Positions 33,030 through 43,205 of a stretch of DNA of 64,000 nt are shown here, piece by piece. Where the stretch lies: assembly GCA_902606105.1 (NCBI GenBank), contig CACLFK010000002.1, forward strand, positions 1 to 64,000. Reading direction: 5' to 3'. The position numbers were made by a program, and so were the translations under genes. Origin of the DNA: an uncultured Pelagibacteraceae bacterium (GTDB lineage Bacteria > Pseudomonadota > Alphaproteobacteria > Pelagibacterales > Pelagibacteraceae). Numbering within the stretch: position 1 is the first letter of the stretch; every line of letters begins with the position of its first letter. Below the pieces are notes generated by a model. That model saw nothing but the letters and a program-made list of their open reading frames with translations, searched no databases and was not told where the DNA came from.

Positions 33030-34111
33030 TTTTTTTCAACATAAATTGACTGACTTGGGAAAGCAAAAGAAGCACCATTTTTCTCAACTATCTGTTTAAT
33101 TTCAATTGCTAATCTTTCTTTCACTTCAAGAGAATTACTCCAACTATTAGAGTTTGTGAAACATCTAACTAGTAAATCAATAGAACTGTCTGAAAATTTT
33201 TCTATTCTTACAGCAACTCCTGTTGCTTGGTTAAAGTCTTCACTTTTATTAATATATTCTTCTATTTCGTCTCTTACTTTTTTTAATTGATCAATGGTAG
33301 AGTCATACTGAAGAGTTATAATCCACCTCACTCTCCAATTTGAAGTTTCGCTAACATTTATCACTGCATTTTCCGCAAACTGAAAGTTGGGAATAATTGC
33401 TAGAGACTTATCAAACTTTCTAATCGTCGTAGACCTAAAACCAATTTTTTCAACTATCCCTTCAATAATTCCTTCAACTGCAATCCAATCTCCAATTTTA
33501 AATCTTTTTTCAACCAATACTAAAATTCCTGAAATTAGATTTTTAAATAAGTCTTGTGCACCTAAAGCTACCGCAACACCAAACAAACCAAGTCCTGCAA
33601 TAATTGGACCAATTTTAATTCCCCATAACTCAAGAACGGCAGCCAATCCAAGTATAAAAATTAATACTTTTAATGATTTAATTATCCATCCAATAAGTTC
33701 CCTTGTTAGAAGCTTATCTAGTCCACTTAATATATAAGATACTGGTTCAATTATTTGATGGATTACCCAAAATATTAAAATTGTTATTAAAGTTCTGTTA
33801 ATAGTATCTACAACGTCTCTACCTTCAGCAGAAAAAGTCATGTAATAACTTGCAATAAAAAAACCCAAAACAATTGGCAAAAATCTTGCGGGTCCTTCTA
33901 AAGATCTAACGAAAGTATCGTCTAGCTTATTTGTAGTTCGCTTTGATATAATTTCCAATTTTTTAATAACTAATTTACTGATCAACCCTCTAAAAACTAG
34001 AAAAACTAAAAATATACCAATTCCAATTAAAATTTGAAAAATATCAACTCCTAGAATTCCCTTATTCCAAACTGATAAAAATATTTCAGAAAAATTATTT
34101 ATTATATCCAT
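33026..34111 (-). CDS. mscS: Small-conductance mechanosensitive channel, MscS family
   Basis: A 361-residue protein with about five N-terminal membrane helices, then the pore helix GLFGVAVALGAQDLFKNLISG (about 175-195) and the cytoplasmic beta-domain KRFKIGDWIAVEGIIEG through to about residue 355. It releases solutes under hypo-osmotic stress. It overlaps the yggT gene by 4 bases and starts 2 bases after hemD ends. Confidence 0.92.
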   Translation of the reverse strand: MDIINNFSEIFLSVWNKGILGVDIFQILIGIGIFLVFLVFRGLISKLVIKKLEIISKRTTNKLDDTFVRSLEGPARFLPIVLGFFIASYYMTFSAEGRDVVDTINRTLITILIFWVIHQIIEPVSYILSGLDKLLTRELIGWIIKSLKVLIFILGLAAVLELWGIKIGPIIAGLGLFGVAVALGAQDLFKNLISGILVLVEKRFKIGDWIAVEGIIEGIVEKIGFRSTTIRKFDKSLAIIPNFQFAENAVINVSETSNWRVRWIITLQYDSTIDQLKKVRDEIEEYINKSEDFNQATGVAVRIEKFSDSSIDLLVRCFTNSNSWSNSLEVKERLAIEIKQIVEKNGASFAFPSQSIYVEKK

Positions 34112-34113
34112 GG

Positions 34114-34812
34114 CTAAATTTTATATAACAAAAATTCCTCTTCTCCAGGATTAAAAAGAAATATCTTTTTCCATTTAATTTCGTTCAGTATTGATGAGGT
34201 TTTTTCACCCATACACATTAAATTCGTATCCATCCATAGACTTTCTAATTGATGAATTTTGATAAAGTTTAAAAAGCTTGATCCGCTATTTTGGGAGTAA
34301 ACATAGACCATGTCAGGCATATTTCGTTTTAATTCTCTAACAAAGTCTTCATTAAAATTCACATTGTGATTAACTCTATAATTTACAATCCTCTGAATAC
34401 TATAACCTTCTTTTATTAACTGTTGGTCAAGATCTACTGATATAGTTTCTCCACTTACATAGAGTAACTTGCCACTTGATGCATCATAGTTTTGCAAAAT
34501 TAATTCTTTTAAGTTTGAAACATTTCCTTCTGCTGCAATTGTATTTTGGAAACCAAAACTTCTTGCTTTTTTTTCAGTTGTCTCACCGACACAAAAACAT
34601 TTGATTATCTTTTTAATTTCATCGTGGTTTATAAATTTGACAGCATTAGCGCTAGTGAAAATAATTCCATTAAAATCTGCAAAATTAATTTTATCATGAG
34701 CTACTTCCTCAACACTTAATAAAGGAAGATGAGAAACTTGATGACCTAAGGATTTAAATTTAACAATCATTTCAGAACAGTCTTCTAAAGGTCTTGTTAA
34801 TAAAATATGCAT
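34114..34812 (-). CDS. hemD: Uroporphyrinogen-III synthase
   Basis: A 232-residue enzyme that closes hydroxymethylbilane to uroporphyrinogen III. The family is poorly conserved, but ILLTRPLEDC at the N-terminus, NGIIFTSANAVKF (about 48-60), CVGETT and LLYVSGE fit HemD. Placement one base after hemC on the same strand makes the call firm. hemE, the next step, is at the far right end of the window. Confidence 0.88.
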   Translation of the reverse strand: MHILLTRPLEDCSEMIVKFKSLGHQVSHLPLLSVEEVAHDKINFADFNGIIFTSANAVKFINHDEIKKIIKCFCVGETTEKKARSFGFQNTIAAEGNVSNLKELILQNYDASSGKLLYVSGETISVDLDQQLIKEGYSIQRIVNYRVNHNVNFNEDFVRELKRNMPDMVYVYSQNSGSSFLNFIKIHQLESLWMDTNLMCMGEKTSSILNEIKWKKIFLFNPGEEEFLLYKI

Positions 34813-34813
34813 A

Positions 34814-35731
34814 TTATCTTTTATAAGAATTATTAGATTTTGTTTTTAAAATTTGACCTAGTTCTCTACCAATTTTAATGAAATCTTCTGCTTTGCCAGT
34901 TTTTTTTTCATAAAACCTTTTAGTGCCATCTAAAGAGAATAGTTCTGCTTCAACAATAATTTTGTCATCTTTAATTATAGAGTGGGCTCCAACTGCGGTT
35001 TCGCAATCTCCCTCCAAAACTTTTAAAATATTTCTCTCAACATGTGCTCTCATAAATGTTTCGTTATGATTTATTTTTTTTAAAACTGAGATTATTTCCT
35101 CATCACCCTCTCTACATTGAAGTGCAATTATACCTTGTCCAGCACTTGGAATTATTTTTTCTGGAGAAAATATTTCTGAAATTTCACTATCAAAATTCAA
35201 AAATTTAATTCCTGCATAGGATAGGATTATTGCATCATAAGTTCCATCTTTAAGTTTTTTAATTCGTGTATCAACATTCCCTCTAATAAGTTTACATTCA
35301 AGATCTGATCTGATTTTTTTAATTTGATATTCTCTTCTAAAAGATGATGTTCCAATTATAGAATTTTTTTTTAATTCACTTAATTTTTGTTTATTGATCG
35401 TGATAAGAATTTCTCTTGGATCGTTTCTTTCTAAGAATGCATCTGTTTTAAGACCTTGAGTTTCAAAAGCTGGCATATCTTTAAGGGCATGAACTGCAAT
35501 ATCAATATTTTTATCTTGAAGTTCTTTTTCAATATTGCTTGAAAATAATCCTTTACCACCAACTTCTGACAATCTTATATCCTGAATCTCATCTCCTTTT
35601 GTCGTTATTTTTTTTATTACAACATCTTCATCGCTTAAATTAGTACTTTTGACAATTTGATCTTTGGCTTTTTGAGCATAAAGCATGGCTAGCTTACTCC
35701 CTCTAGATCCAATAATAATTTTTTTATTCAT
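34814..35731 (-). CDS. hemC: Hydroxymethylbilane synthase (porphobilinogen deaminase)
   Basis: A 305-residue enzyme polymerising four porphobilinogens. Visible: GSRGSKLA (8-15), the catalytic Asp85 in HALKDMP, TSSFRRE (129-135), RGNVDTRIKKL, and Cys243 in LEGDCETAVGAH that carries the dipyrromethane cofactor. First gene of the hemC-hemD-mscS-yggT-folD run, divergent from tsaD across 56 bases. Confidence 0.97.
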   Translation of the reverse strand: MNKKIIIGSRGSKLAMLYAQKAKDQIVKSTNLSDEDVVIKKITTKGDEIQDIRLSEVGGKGLFSSNIEKELQDKNIDIAVHALKDMPAFETQGLKTDAFLERNDPREILITINKQKLSELKKNSIIGTSSFRREYQIKKIRSDLECKLIRGNVDTRIKKLKDGTYDAIILSYAGIKFLNFDSEISEIFSPEKIIPSAGQGIIALQCREGDEEIISVLKKINHNETFMRAHVERNILKVLEGDCETAVGAHSIIKDDKIIVEAELFSLDGTKRFYEKKTGKAEDFIKIGRELGQILKTKSNNSYKR

Positions 35732-35787
35732 AAATATATTTATTTCTTACTTGTATTGAGATTGTACAATTATTAAAAACTATTTGA

Positions 35788-36861
35788 ATGAGCAAAAAAC
35801 CCTTAATTCTCGGAATAGAAACGAGCTGTGATGAGACGGCTGCATCAATTATAACTCAAAATGACCAAGGGAGTCCGGTAGTTTTATCAAGTGTTGTTTC
35901 AAGCCAAGTTGAAGTTCATAAAGAATTCGGAGGAGTAGTTCCAGAATTAGCTGCACGAGCACATATTGATAAAATTGATTGGATTGTTCAAAAAGCTATC
36001 GATGACAGTGGAAAAAAAATTAATGAAATTGATGCTGTAGCATCCACTGCAGGGCCTGGTTTGATTGTTTGTTTATCTGTTGGTTTAAGTTTTGGAAAAG
36101 GTTTTGCAGCTTCAATTGATAAACCCTTCATAGCAGTTAATCATCTAGAAGGTCATGCATTAAGTCCTAAGTTAAATTCAAATTTAAACTATCCCTATTT
36201 ACTTTTGTTGATCTCAGGTGGACATTCACAATTTTTAAATGTTCAAGGATTAGGAAAATATAAAAGATTAGGCACAACCATTGACGATGCTTTAGGGGAA
36301 GCATTTGATAAAACTGCAAAACTTTTAGGTGTTGAATTTCCAGGTGGTCCACAAATTGAAATTTTAGCAAAAAAAGGCGATCCTAATAAATATGATTTAC
36401 CAAAACCTATTTTTAGTAAAGGTGGTTGTAATTTGTCTTTTGCTGGTCTTAAAACAGCAGTGTTAAGAATAACCAAAAATATTAAAACAGATCAGGAAAA
36501 ATTTGATCTAGCTGCATCTTTTCAAAGAACTATAGAGGAAATTTTATATAAAAAAACTAAAGTTGCTTTTAAAGAATTTGAAAAACAAAAGGGTTTGAAC
36601 GAAAAAAATTTTGTAGTTGCTGGAGGAGTAGCTGCTAATAAAAATATTAGAAACATGCTAATCAATTTATGTGCAGAAGAAAATTATCAAAGTATTTTTC
36701 CACCAATAGAACTTTGTGGAGATAATGCTGCTATGATAGCAATGGTTGGTTTGGAAAAATTTAAATTAAAAGAGTTTAGTCAATTAGATCACCCAGCAAA
36801 ACCTAGATGGCCCCTTGATGAGAATGCTGCTTTTTTGAAAGGTGCTGGAGTTAGATTATAA
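35788..36861 (+). CDS. tsaD: tRNA N6-adenosine threonylcarbamoyltransferase TsaD
   Basis: A 357-residue ASKHA-fold enzyme that transfers threonylcarbamoyl to A37 of ANN-decoding tRNAs. GIETSCDETAAS at the N-terminus, PELAARAHIDKI and VNHLEGHALSP (iron/zinc-site histidines), ISGGHSQ, and LSFAGLKTAV are diagnostic, as is VAGGVAANKNIR near residue 280. Divergent from hemC, which is a common alphaproteobacterial arrangement. Confidence 0.97.
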   Translation: MSKKPLILGIETSCDETAASIITQNDQGSPVVLSSVVSSQVEVHKEFGGVVPELAARAHIDKIDWIVQKAIDDSGKKINEIDAVASTAGPGLIVCLSVGLSFGKGFAASIDKPFIAVNHLEGHALSPKLNSNLNYPYLLLLISGGHSQFLNVQGLGKYKRLGTTIDDALGEAFDKTAKLLGVEFPGGPQIEILAKKGDPNKYDLPKPIFSKGGCNLSFAGLKTAVLRITKNIKTDQEKFDLAASFQRTIEEILYKKTKVAFKEFEKQKGLNEKNFVVAGGVAANKNIRNMLINLCAEENYQSIFPPIELCGDNAAMIAMVGLEKFKLKEFSQLDHPAKPRWPLDENAAFLKGAGVRL

Positions 36862-36948
36862 ATGTCAAAAAGATATAGTTGTAAATCATTTAAAAATGCT
36901 AGTATGATGAAGCAAGCTAAACTTTCTTTAAAGGAAAAAAAAACTTAA
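36862..36948 (+). CDS. Possible 28-residue basic peptide downstream of tsaD
   Basis: An ATG directly follows the tsaD stop codon and opens a 28-codon frame with a lysine-rich product (MSKRYSCKSFKNASMMKQ at its start). It may be a translated small protein, the remnant of a longer gene, or chance. The following 25 bases are almost pure purine. No family recognised. Confidence 0.25.
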   Translation: MSKRYSCKSFKNASMMKQAKLSLKEKKT

Positions 36949-36975
36949 AAAAAAGCAAAAGAAAAAAGATTAAAT

Positions 36976-37785
36976 ATGAAATTTTTATTAGTTTTTTTAT
37001 GGGGAATATTTTTTTGTTTAAATGTTCAAGCAGCACCAAATAGAAATATCTCTGGTTTTGTGTTGTTTGATTTGCCTAACATAAATAATTTAGCACCAAT
37101 TTCCAAACAATATGAAAGGCGAGAAATGCCCGACCTAAATTTAGACAATGCTGGTGATTTAACAATAATTATATATTCTCATGGACAAAAAACTAGTCAA
37201 GGAGAAGAGGACTGTACCAAACCGTGGAATCAAATTCCACTTTCTTTACGTGTTTTAACAAAAAATAATAATACTTATTTTTATTATCTGTGCTCCAAAT
37301 CTACTGATGATGGCGTTTGGGGATCTTATATTTACAAGAAAAAAAAAGAATTCAATAAACTTTTAGATCAATTAATTTCTGCGGGTGTAAAACCAAAAAA
37401 TATATTTCTTTCAGGATGGTCGGCTGGTGGATGGGCATCACTTATGATGATGGACCAGGTAGAAAAGAAGTTTAACTCAGCAATAGTTTTTGCTCCAGCA
37501 TTTGCTGGACCTAGAAATTTTGAATACCCCGTGTGGAGAAAAGTAATACGTCCTCGACAGGTTAAAGAAATGACTGAAGCAAAAAAAATAAAAGCCTTAA
37601 TATTTGCTTACAAAGATGATGCATACAATCGACCCAAAGAGCTAAATTTTTTAAAAGAAATATATCCTGACACTGTAGAACTAGTAGGTTATAAATGTGG
37701 CAATGGACATGATACGATACATGACGACTGCAAGTTAGATGAAACAAAAAAAATAATAGAAAATTATATTCAAAACTCAAGATAA
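36976..37785 (+). CDS. Secreted alpha/beta-hydrolase-fold protein
   Basis: A 269-residue protein with a signal peptide (FLLVFLWGIFFCLNVQAA). A nucleophile elbow GWSAGGWAS puts Ser149 in place; IIIYSHG (64-70) is the oxyanion region; FAYKDDAY and NGHDTIHDDC supply candidate Asp and His. Cysteines at 80 and 106 and two near the C-terminus could pair. Probably a periplasmic esterase or lipase-like enzyme of unknown substrate. It starts 114 bases after tsaD and is followed by the EVE-domain gene. Confidence 0.75.
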   Translation: MKFLLVFLWGIFFCLNVQAAPNRNISGFVLFDLPNINNLAPISKQYERREMPDLNLDNAGDLTIIIYSHGQKTSQGEEDCTKPWNQIPLSLRVLTKNNNTYFYYLCSKSTDDGVWGSYIYKKKKEFNKLLDQLISAGVKPKNIFLSGWSAGGWASLMMMDQVEKKFNSAIVFAPAFAGPRNFEYPVWRKVIRPRQVKEMTEAKKIKALIFAYKDDAYNRPKELNFLKEIYPDTVELVGYKCGNGHDTIHDDCKLDETKKIIENYIQNSR

Positions 37786-37808
37786 GTAAAAACTGGAGAG
37801 ACAATTAA

Positions 37809-38222
37809 ATGAATTACTGGTTAATGAAATCTGAACCAGATGTATGGTCTATTGATCAACAAATAAAGTTAGGCGCCAAAGGAGCGCCGTGGGATGGGGT
37901 GAGAAATTATCAGGCTGCAAAAAATTTAAAGTCTATGAAAAAGGGTGACCTTTGTTTTTTTTATCATTCAAATATTGGTAAAGAAATTGTAGGTATTGTT
38001 GAGGTCATTAAAGAGCACTATTTAGACAAAACTGATAAAAGTGGGCGCTTTGTTGCTGTTACGGTTAAGTTTAAAAAGAAATTAGATAGAGCAGTTACTT
38101 TAGAAGACATAAAAAAACATAAGGAATTAGGCAATTTAGCGTTGATTAAGCAGAGCAGACTATCTGTAATGCCAATCGATTATAAAAGCTGGAAAATCAT
38201 AAATAACATGAGTAGAATTTAA
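37809..38222 (+). CDS. EVE domain-containing protein
   Basis: A 137-residue protein that is essentially one EVE domain, a PUA-like fold able to bind modified bases. MNYWLMKSEPDVWSID, WDGVRNYQAAKNLKSMK and GDLCFFYHSN are characteristic (compare human THYN1). In bacteria the family is widespread; a role in recognising modified DNA or RNA is known for relatives but unproven here. It ends 15 bases before acs. Confidence 0.9.
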   Translation: MNYWLMKSEPDVWSIDQQIKLGAKGAPWDGVRNYQAAKNLKSMKKGDLCFFYHSNIGKEIVGIVEVIKEHYLDKTDKSGRFVAVTVKFKKKLDRAVTLEDIKKHKELGNLALIKQSRLSVMPIDYKSWKIINNMSRI

Positions 38223-38237
38223 AAAAAAAACTTTCAC

Positions 38238-40310
38238 ATGCCTAAAAAAAAGAAAAAAAAATCTAAAGTAAAAAAAAAATCTTCTAAAAAAGTTAAGAAA
38301 AAAACTAAAGTAAAAAAGGTTTCAAAAAAAATCAAAAAAAAAGCAAAAAGCAAAAAAGAAAATGGCTCTTCTCCACCTGAAATAGTTATAAAAACCAAAC
38401 CAGAATGGGTAAAAGCAAGTTTAGCAAATAAGAGTAAGTACCAACAAAAATACTCTCAATCTATAAAAAGTAATGATGATTTTTGGAGGAAAGAGGGAAA
38501 AAGAATTACTTGGATAAAACCCTATAAAAAAATCAAAGACGTTAAGTACAGTACTAAAGAAGTAAAAATTAAATGGTATGAAGATGGAACTTTAAATGCT
38601 TCGGCTAACTGTATTGATAGACATTTAAAAGATAAAAAAGATAAAACTGCAATTATTTGGGTTGGCGATGATCCAAAAGATAGTCAAAAAATAACCTACA
38701 AACAATTACACCAAAAAGTTTCAAAGGCTGCAAATGGTTTAAAAAAACTTGGAATTAAAAAAGGAGATCGAGTTACAATTTATTTGACCATGATCCCAGA
38801 ACTTGCAATTTTAATGCTAGCATGTGTGAGAATTGGGGCAGTGCATTCAATTATATTTGGTGGTTTTTCTGCAGAATCGATTTCTGGCAGAGTAAATGAT
38901 TGTGAGTCTGAATATATAATCACTGCTGACGAAGGTGTTAGAGGTGGAAAAACAATCCCATTAAAATATACAACTGATGAAGCTCTAACAAGTTGTCCAA
39001 ATGTTAAAAAATGTATTGTTGTTAAACGAACAGGAAATTACATCAACTGGAATGAAGAAAGAGATGTTTGGTATCATGATTTAATTAAAGATGTTTCAAG
39101 TCATTGTGAACCTGAAGAAATGAATGCTGAGGATCCTTTATTTATTTTATATACCTCGGGATCAACGGGTAAACCAAAAGGAGTTCTTCATACGACGGGT
39201 GGGTATATGGTTTATGCATCAATGACTCATCAATATATTTTTAACTATAAGCCAAAAGATATCTATTGGTGTACTGCTGATATTGGTTGGGTAACGGGTC
39301 ATAGTTATATTATTTATGGACCTCTTGCTAATGGTGCTACAACAATAATGTTTGAGGGAATTCCTAACTATCCTGACACTTCAAGATGGTGGCAGATAGT
39401 TGATAAATATAAAGTTAATATTTTCTACACCGCTCCTACAGCAATTAGAGCTTTAATGCGTGAAGGTGATAAACCGGTTAAAAAAACCTCTAGAAAGTCT
39501 CTAAAATTACTTGGTACTGTTGGTGAACCAATTAATCCAGAGGCTTGGATGTGGTATTTCAAAATAGTTGGAAACTCAAAGTCACCCATTGTAGATACTT
39601 GGTGGCAAACTGAGACTGGGGGAATACTGATAGCTCCTCAAACAGGAGCCATCCCATTAAAACCTGGTTCAGCAACAAAACCTTTCTATGGAATTAAGCC
39701 TGTGATCGTTGATAAAAACGGAAAAGAGATAAAAGGTGCTGGAGAAGGAAGGCTTTGTATTGCTCAATCATGGCCAGGTCAAATGAGAACTGTTTATGGA
39801 GACCATCAAAGATTTATCGACACATATTTTTCTCAATTTAACGGAAAATATTTTACTGGTGATGGATGTAGAAGAGATAAAGATGGATATTACTGGATCA
39901 CTGGACGAGTTGATGATGTAATTATTGTATCTGGACATAATTTGGGTACAGCGGAAATTGAAAGTGCATTTGTTGCTCATCCAAAAGTTGCTGAAGCAGC
40001 AGTAGTTGGTTACCCACATGATATTAAAGGAAATGGTTTATATTGTTATGTCACTTTAAATGCTGGAGAAACTGAAACTGGAGATCTTGAGAGAGATTTA
40101 AAACTTTGGGTCAGAAAACAGATTGGACCACTTGCAACTCCAGACTTAATACATTTTACACCGGGTCTTCCAAAAACTAGATCAGGTAAAATAATGAGAA
40201 GAATTTTAAGAAAGATCGCTGCAAACGAACATGGACAGTTAGGTGACACCACTACTTTGGCTGATCCAAGCGTTGTTGATAGTTTAGTTGATAATAGAAA
40301 AAATATTTAA
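38238..40310 (+). CDS. acs: Acetyl-CoA synthetase with a lysine-rich N-terminal tail
   Basis: A 690-residue AMP-forming ligase making acetyl-CoA from acetate. Core motifs are [46 protein letters not shown] and the acetylatable lysine in [14 protein letters not shown]. Preceding the normal start of the enzyme (around [13 protein letters not shown]) is a 42-residue extension with 26 lysines in the first 40 residues. No other ATG lies before the core, so the tail is probably translated. Downstream, after a convergent gene, are DUF4212 and an acetate-type symporter, which makes acetate assimilation likely. Confidence 0.95.
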   Translation: MPKKKKKKSKVKKKSSKKVKKKTKVKKVSKKIKKKAKSKKENGSSPPEIVIKTKPEWVKASLANKSKYQQKYSQSIKSNDDFWRKEGKRITWIKPYKKIKDVKYSTKEVKIKWYEDGTLNASANCIDRHLKDKKDKTAIIWVGDDPKDSQKITYKQLHQKVSKAANGLKKLGIKKGDRVTIYLTMIPELAILMLACVRIGAVHSIIFGGFSAESISGRVNDCESEYIITADEGVRGGKTIPLKYTTDEALTSCPNVKKCIVVKRTGNYINWNEERDVWYHDLIKDVSSHCEPEEMNAEDPLFILYTSGSTGKPKGVLHTTGGYMVYASMTHQYIFNYKPKDIYWCTADIGWVTGHSYIIYGPLANGATTIMFEGIPNYPDTSRWWQIVDKYKVNIFYTAPTAIRALMREGDKPVKKTSRKSLKLLGTVGEPINPEAWMWYFKIVGNSKSPIVDTWWQTETGGILIAPQTGAIPLKPGSATKPFYGIKPVIVDKNGKEIKGAGEGRLCIAQSWPGQMRTVYGDHQRFIDTYFSQFNGKYFTGDGCRRDKDGYYWITGRVDDVIIVSGHNLGTAEIESAFVAHPKVAEAAVVGYPHDIKGNGLYCYVTLNAGETETGDLERDLKLWVRKQIGPLATPDLIHFTPGLPKTRSGKIMRRILRKIAANEHGQLGDTTTLADPSVVDSLVDNRKNI

Positions 40311-40930
40311 AACTGAATCAAGTTTTGAAATTCTTGTTTAATAACATCCCACTTTAATATCATAGAGTTTAAGACAATTTTACGATCTAGGGTTTTTAAT
40401 TCTTCAGCAATTGGTGCCCATTTATACAAAGAGAGTGCACTTGGATTAAATGGTAGGTCTGTATAATAGGTATCCCAATTAATATTTTGAAATCTGTTGT
40501 CAAAATCTACTCTAGCCTGGTCAACAATATCCAATGGCATTTTATTTGAAATTTCATCGTCTAATATTTTATTAAAAATCTCTTTTGCTTTATCGGTGTC
40601 TTGAAAGTTGAAATTAACTCTCAAATAAGAGAAAGTAAAAAGTGATAAATCTTGAAGTGCAACAGAATAAATATTCCATTTAGCAAGATTAACAGATCCC
40701 ATGAATTTATCATTCTCAAAATGAAGAACATATCGGGTTCCCATACGAGTTTTTAAATAATTATATAAAGTTACTTGTGTAACCCACGCAGATTTAGTTT
40801 GAATAAAGGTTTCAAGTTCATCTAAATCTTTAATTTTCTTTTTAGGAATGAACGCCTTAAACATTGCGAACAAATATGTTTTAAAATCTGTTGTTGTTAA
40901 ATCTTTCCAAGTTAACTTGTATTTTGACAT
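40307..40930 (-). CDS. Conserved-looking hypothetical protein (207 aa)
   Basis: I do not recognise this family. The product is soluble, with mixed helices and strands and many aromatic residues ([23 protein letters not shown]). I place the start at the ATG at 40930 because it has AGGG 7 bases upstream, rather than the ATG at 40951. Its end shares TTAA with the acs stop. Its upstream side faces the promoter region of the DUF4212/symporter pair. Confidence 0.6.
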   Translation of the reverse strand: MSKYKLTWKDLTTTDFKTYLFAMFKAFIPKKKIKDLDELETFIQTKSAWVTQVTLYNYLKTRMGTRYVLHFENDKFMGSVNLAKWNIYSVALQDLSLFTFSYLRVNFNFQDTDKAKEIFNKILDDEISNKMPLDIVDQARVDFDNRFQNINWDTYYTDLPFNPSALSLYKWAPIAEELKTLDRKIVLNSMILKWDVIKQEFQNLIQF

Positions 40931-41064
40931 AATTTGCCCTGTATGTGGCATTTATACCTTAAAAAAGTCAGTAAATAAGTACCTATTATGGTTAAATTTA
41001 GGTCTTTTCAAAAGCCTCATAATGGTTATGGTTTTGCCAGTTATAACTAAATAGAGAGGTAAAT

Positions 41065-41325
41065 ATGTCAAATCAAGAAAAACATTGGGAGAAATCCAGA
41101 GGTTTGCTGATGATTACGTTAGCAATCTGGTTTGTATTCTCAATTGGCATCTTCCTTTTTGGAGCTGAGATGAACGAGGTCACAGGACCTTTCGGTTATC
41201 CATGGACATATTGGTTTACATGTCAGGGATCTCTTGGAGCATTCGTAATCCTTATTTTCTGGTTTGCGAATAGACAAGAAAAAATCGACGAAGAGTTCGG
41301 CTTTAGCGAAAGAGAGGATGAATAA
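41065..41325 (+). CDS. DUF4212 protein, small subunit of sodium:solute symporter
   Basis: An 86-residue protein with two membrane helices (about 12-32 and 46-66). KHWEKSRGLLMITLAIWFV and GPFGYPWTYWFTCQGSL are typical of DUF4212, annotated as the small subunit that accompanies VC_2705-type sodium:solute symporters. A good ribosome binding site GAGAGG lies at 41054-41059. Its stop overlaps the symporter start (TAATG). Confidence 0.92.
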   Translation: MSNQEKHWEKSRGLLMITLAIWFVFSIGIFLFGAEMNEVTGPFGYPWTYWFTCQGSLGAFVILIFWFANRQEKIDEEFGFSEREDE

Positions 41326-43136
41326 TGAAAAGTACTAATTTCATTGATAACTTGCCTAAAGTTTATGGAATCTATACCGGAGGGTTTATAGGTTTCATAA
41401 TTATTATGGCAATTGCAGAACAGATGGGTATGACTGCGAAGGCGATCGGTATAGCTTTTGTGGCATTTACTGTATTCATCTATGCATTAATCGGTTGGCT
41501 ATCACGAACAGCACAAGCAGATGCATATTACGTAGCTGGAAGACAAGTACCAACAGTATTCAACGGAATGGCCACAGCAGCAGACTGGATGTCTGGTGCT
41601 TCATTCGTTGCAATGGCTGGGGGTATTTACTTTAAAGGTTACGGTTATATGGCTCTACTTGTCGGTTGGACTGGTGGTTACGTGTTAGTTGCATCTTTAT
41701 TAGCACCATACTTAAGAAAATTTGGCTGTTATACAGTTCCAGATTTTATAGGTACAAGATACGGTGGTAATTTAGCTAGGTTTAGTGCAGTAGTGGTTTT
41801 AACCGTTGCTTCATTTACTTATGTAACAGCACAAATTAACGCTACAGGTACTATTGCATCTGTTGCACTTGATATCCCATTCCAATACGCAGTTTATATT
41901 GGACTAATAAGTATCTTATTATGTTCAATGTTAGGTGGTATGAGAGGGGTAACTTGGACACAGGTTGCACAATACATTGTACTAATTATAGCTTACTTGC
42001 TTCCAGTATTCTGGATCAGTAACAAAATGGGTGCGGGTTTCTTCCCTCACTTTATGTTAGCTGATGAAGTAGCTAGAATTGGTGAATTAGAATCGCAGTT
42101 TGGTTTTGTTAAAAATTCTGCTGCTGATCTAGCAACGGTACCTAAAGGCTTAGCAGGAATAACTAAAGCTCACTCTGCAGTTAACGCTACACCATGGGCA
42201 TTTATTTCATTAGCGTTGGCGATGATGATGGGAACAGCATCATTACCTCACGTGATGATGAGATACTTTACTACTCCAAGTGTTAAAGCAGCTAGAAAAT
42301 CAGTAGGTTGGTCACTATTCTTTATCTTCCTACTTTATTCTTCTGCTCCAATGTTAGCTACACTATCTAAGTTGTCATTGATAGATCCGAATTTATCAAC
42401 TGGTATTATCGGTAAATCAATTGCAGAAGTTCAAGCGATAGATTGGTATCAAAACTGGAATGCAGCAAACTTAATGTTTGTCAGCGACTTTAACGGAAAT
42501 GGAACTGTTGAATTAAACGAGTTCTTCATGGGTGGTAAAGCCGTTGTATTAGCAACACCAGAGATAGCTGGATTACCTTACGTAATCTCAGGTCTGGTTG
42601 CCGCTGGAGGTATGGCAGCTGCTATGTCAACAGCTGATGGTTTGATCTTAGCAATTGCAAACGCTATATCACATGATGTTTACTATAAGATCATTGATCC
42701 AAAAGCGGAAACTGCAAAACGACTAGTTGTTGCAAGGGTATTACTTGTAGTAATTGGTTTTGCTGGAGCAACTATTGCGGCAATGGAGATCCAAGGTATC
42801 TTAGGTTCGGTTATCTGGGCATTTGACTTTGCGATGTCTGGATTGTTCTTCCCACTTGTACTTGGTGTATGGTGGAAGAGAGCTAACAGACAAGGTGCTG
42901 TTGCTGGTATGCTAGGAGGTCTAGCTGCTGGTACTTGGTACTTAGTTTGGGTACGAACTGGTGGAAGTGGATTCCTAGGAATTACTCAATTAACATTTGG
43001 TATCTTCGGATCAGCTGTTAGTTTGATTGCGATGGTGGTTGTGAGTTTAATGACTCAAGAGCCAGACAAAGCAACTCAAAAAATGGTTGATGAAGTGCGT
43101 GTACCAAGTGGTAAAACAATTCTTGGAAAACAGTAA
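41325..43136 (+). CDS. Sodium:solute symporter, acetate/monocarboxylate type (VC_2705 family)
   Basis: A 603-residue SSS-family transporter with about thirteen helices. ADAYYVAGRQVP, AADWMSGASFVAMAG and GGMAAAMSTADGLILAIANA are family motifs related to ActP. A soluble loop near residues 385-400 holds DFNGNGTVELNE, a canonical EF-hand calcium loop. Together with DUF4212 and acs it forms a likely acetate uptake and activation set. A strong terminator follows. Confidence 0.92.
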   Translation: MKSTNFIDNLPKVYGIYTGGFIGFIIIMAIAEQMGMTAKAIGIAFVAFTVFIYALIGWLSRTAQADAYYVAGRQVPTVFNGMATAADWMSGASFVAMAGGIYFKGYGYMALLVGWTGGYVLVASLLAPYLRKFGCYTVPDFIGTRYGGNLARFSAVVVLTVASFTYVTAQINATGTIASVALDIPFQYAVYIGLISILLCSMLGGMRGVTWTQVAQYIVLIIAYLLPVFWISNKMGAGFFPHFMLADEVARIGELESQFGFVKNSAADLATVPKGLAGITKAHSAVNATPWAFISLALAMMMGTASLPHVMMRYFTTPSVKAARKSVGWSLFFIFLLYSSAPMLATLSKLSLIDPNLSTGIIGKSIAEVQAIDWYQNWNAANLMFVSDFNGNGTVELNEFFMGGKAVVLATPEIAGLPYVISGLVAAGGMAAAMSTADGLILAIANAISHDVYYKIIDPKAETAKRLVVARVLLVVIGFAGATIAAMEIQGILGSVIWAFDFAMSGLFFPLVLGVWWKRANRQGAVAGMLGGLAAGTWYLVWVRTGGSGFLGITQLTFGIFGSAVSLIAMVVVSLMTQEPDKATQKMVDEVRVPSGKTILGKQ

Positions 43137-43147
43137 ATAAACTTTAC

Positions 43148-43183
43148 AAAGGGGCGAAATTAATCGCCCCTTTTCTTTTTTTT
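43148..43183 (+). terminator. Intrinsic terminator after the symporter
   Basis: GGGGCGA (43151-43157), loop AATTAA, TCGCCCC (43164-43170), extended by AAA/TTT, then a T-rich run interrupted by single C to about 43183. It is one of only two strong terminators I see in the window and ends the DUF4212/symporter transcript. Confidence 0.92.
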
Positions 43184-43205
43184 CTTTTTCAAATATAAAT
43201 CTTAA

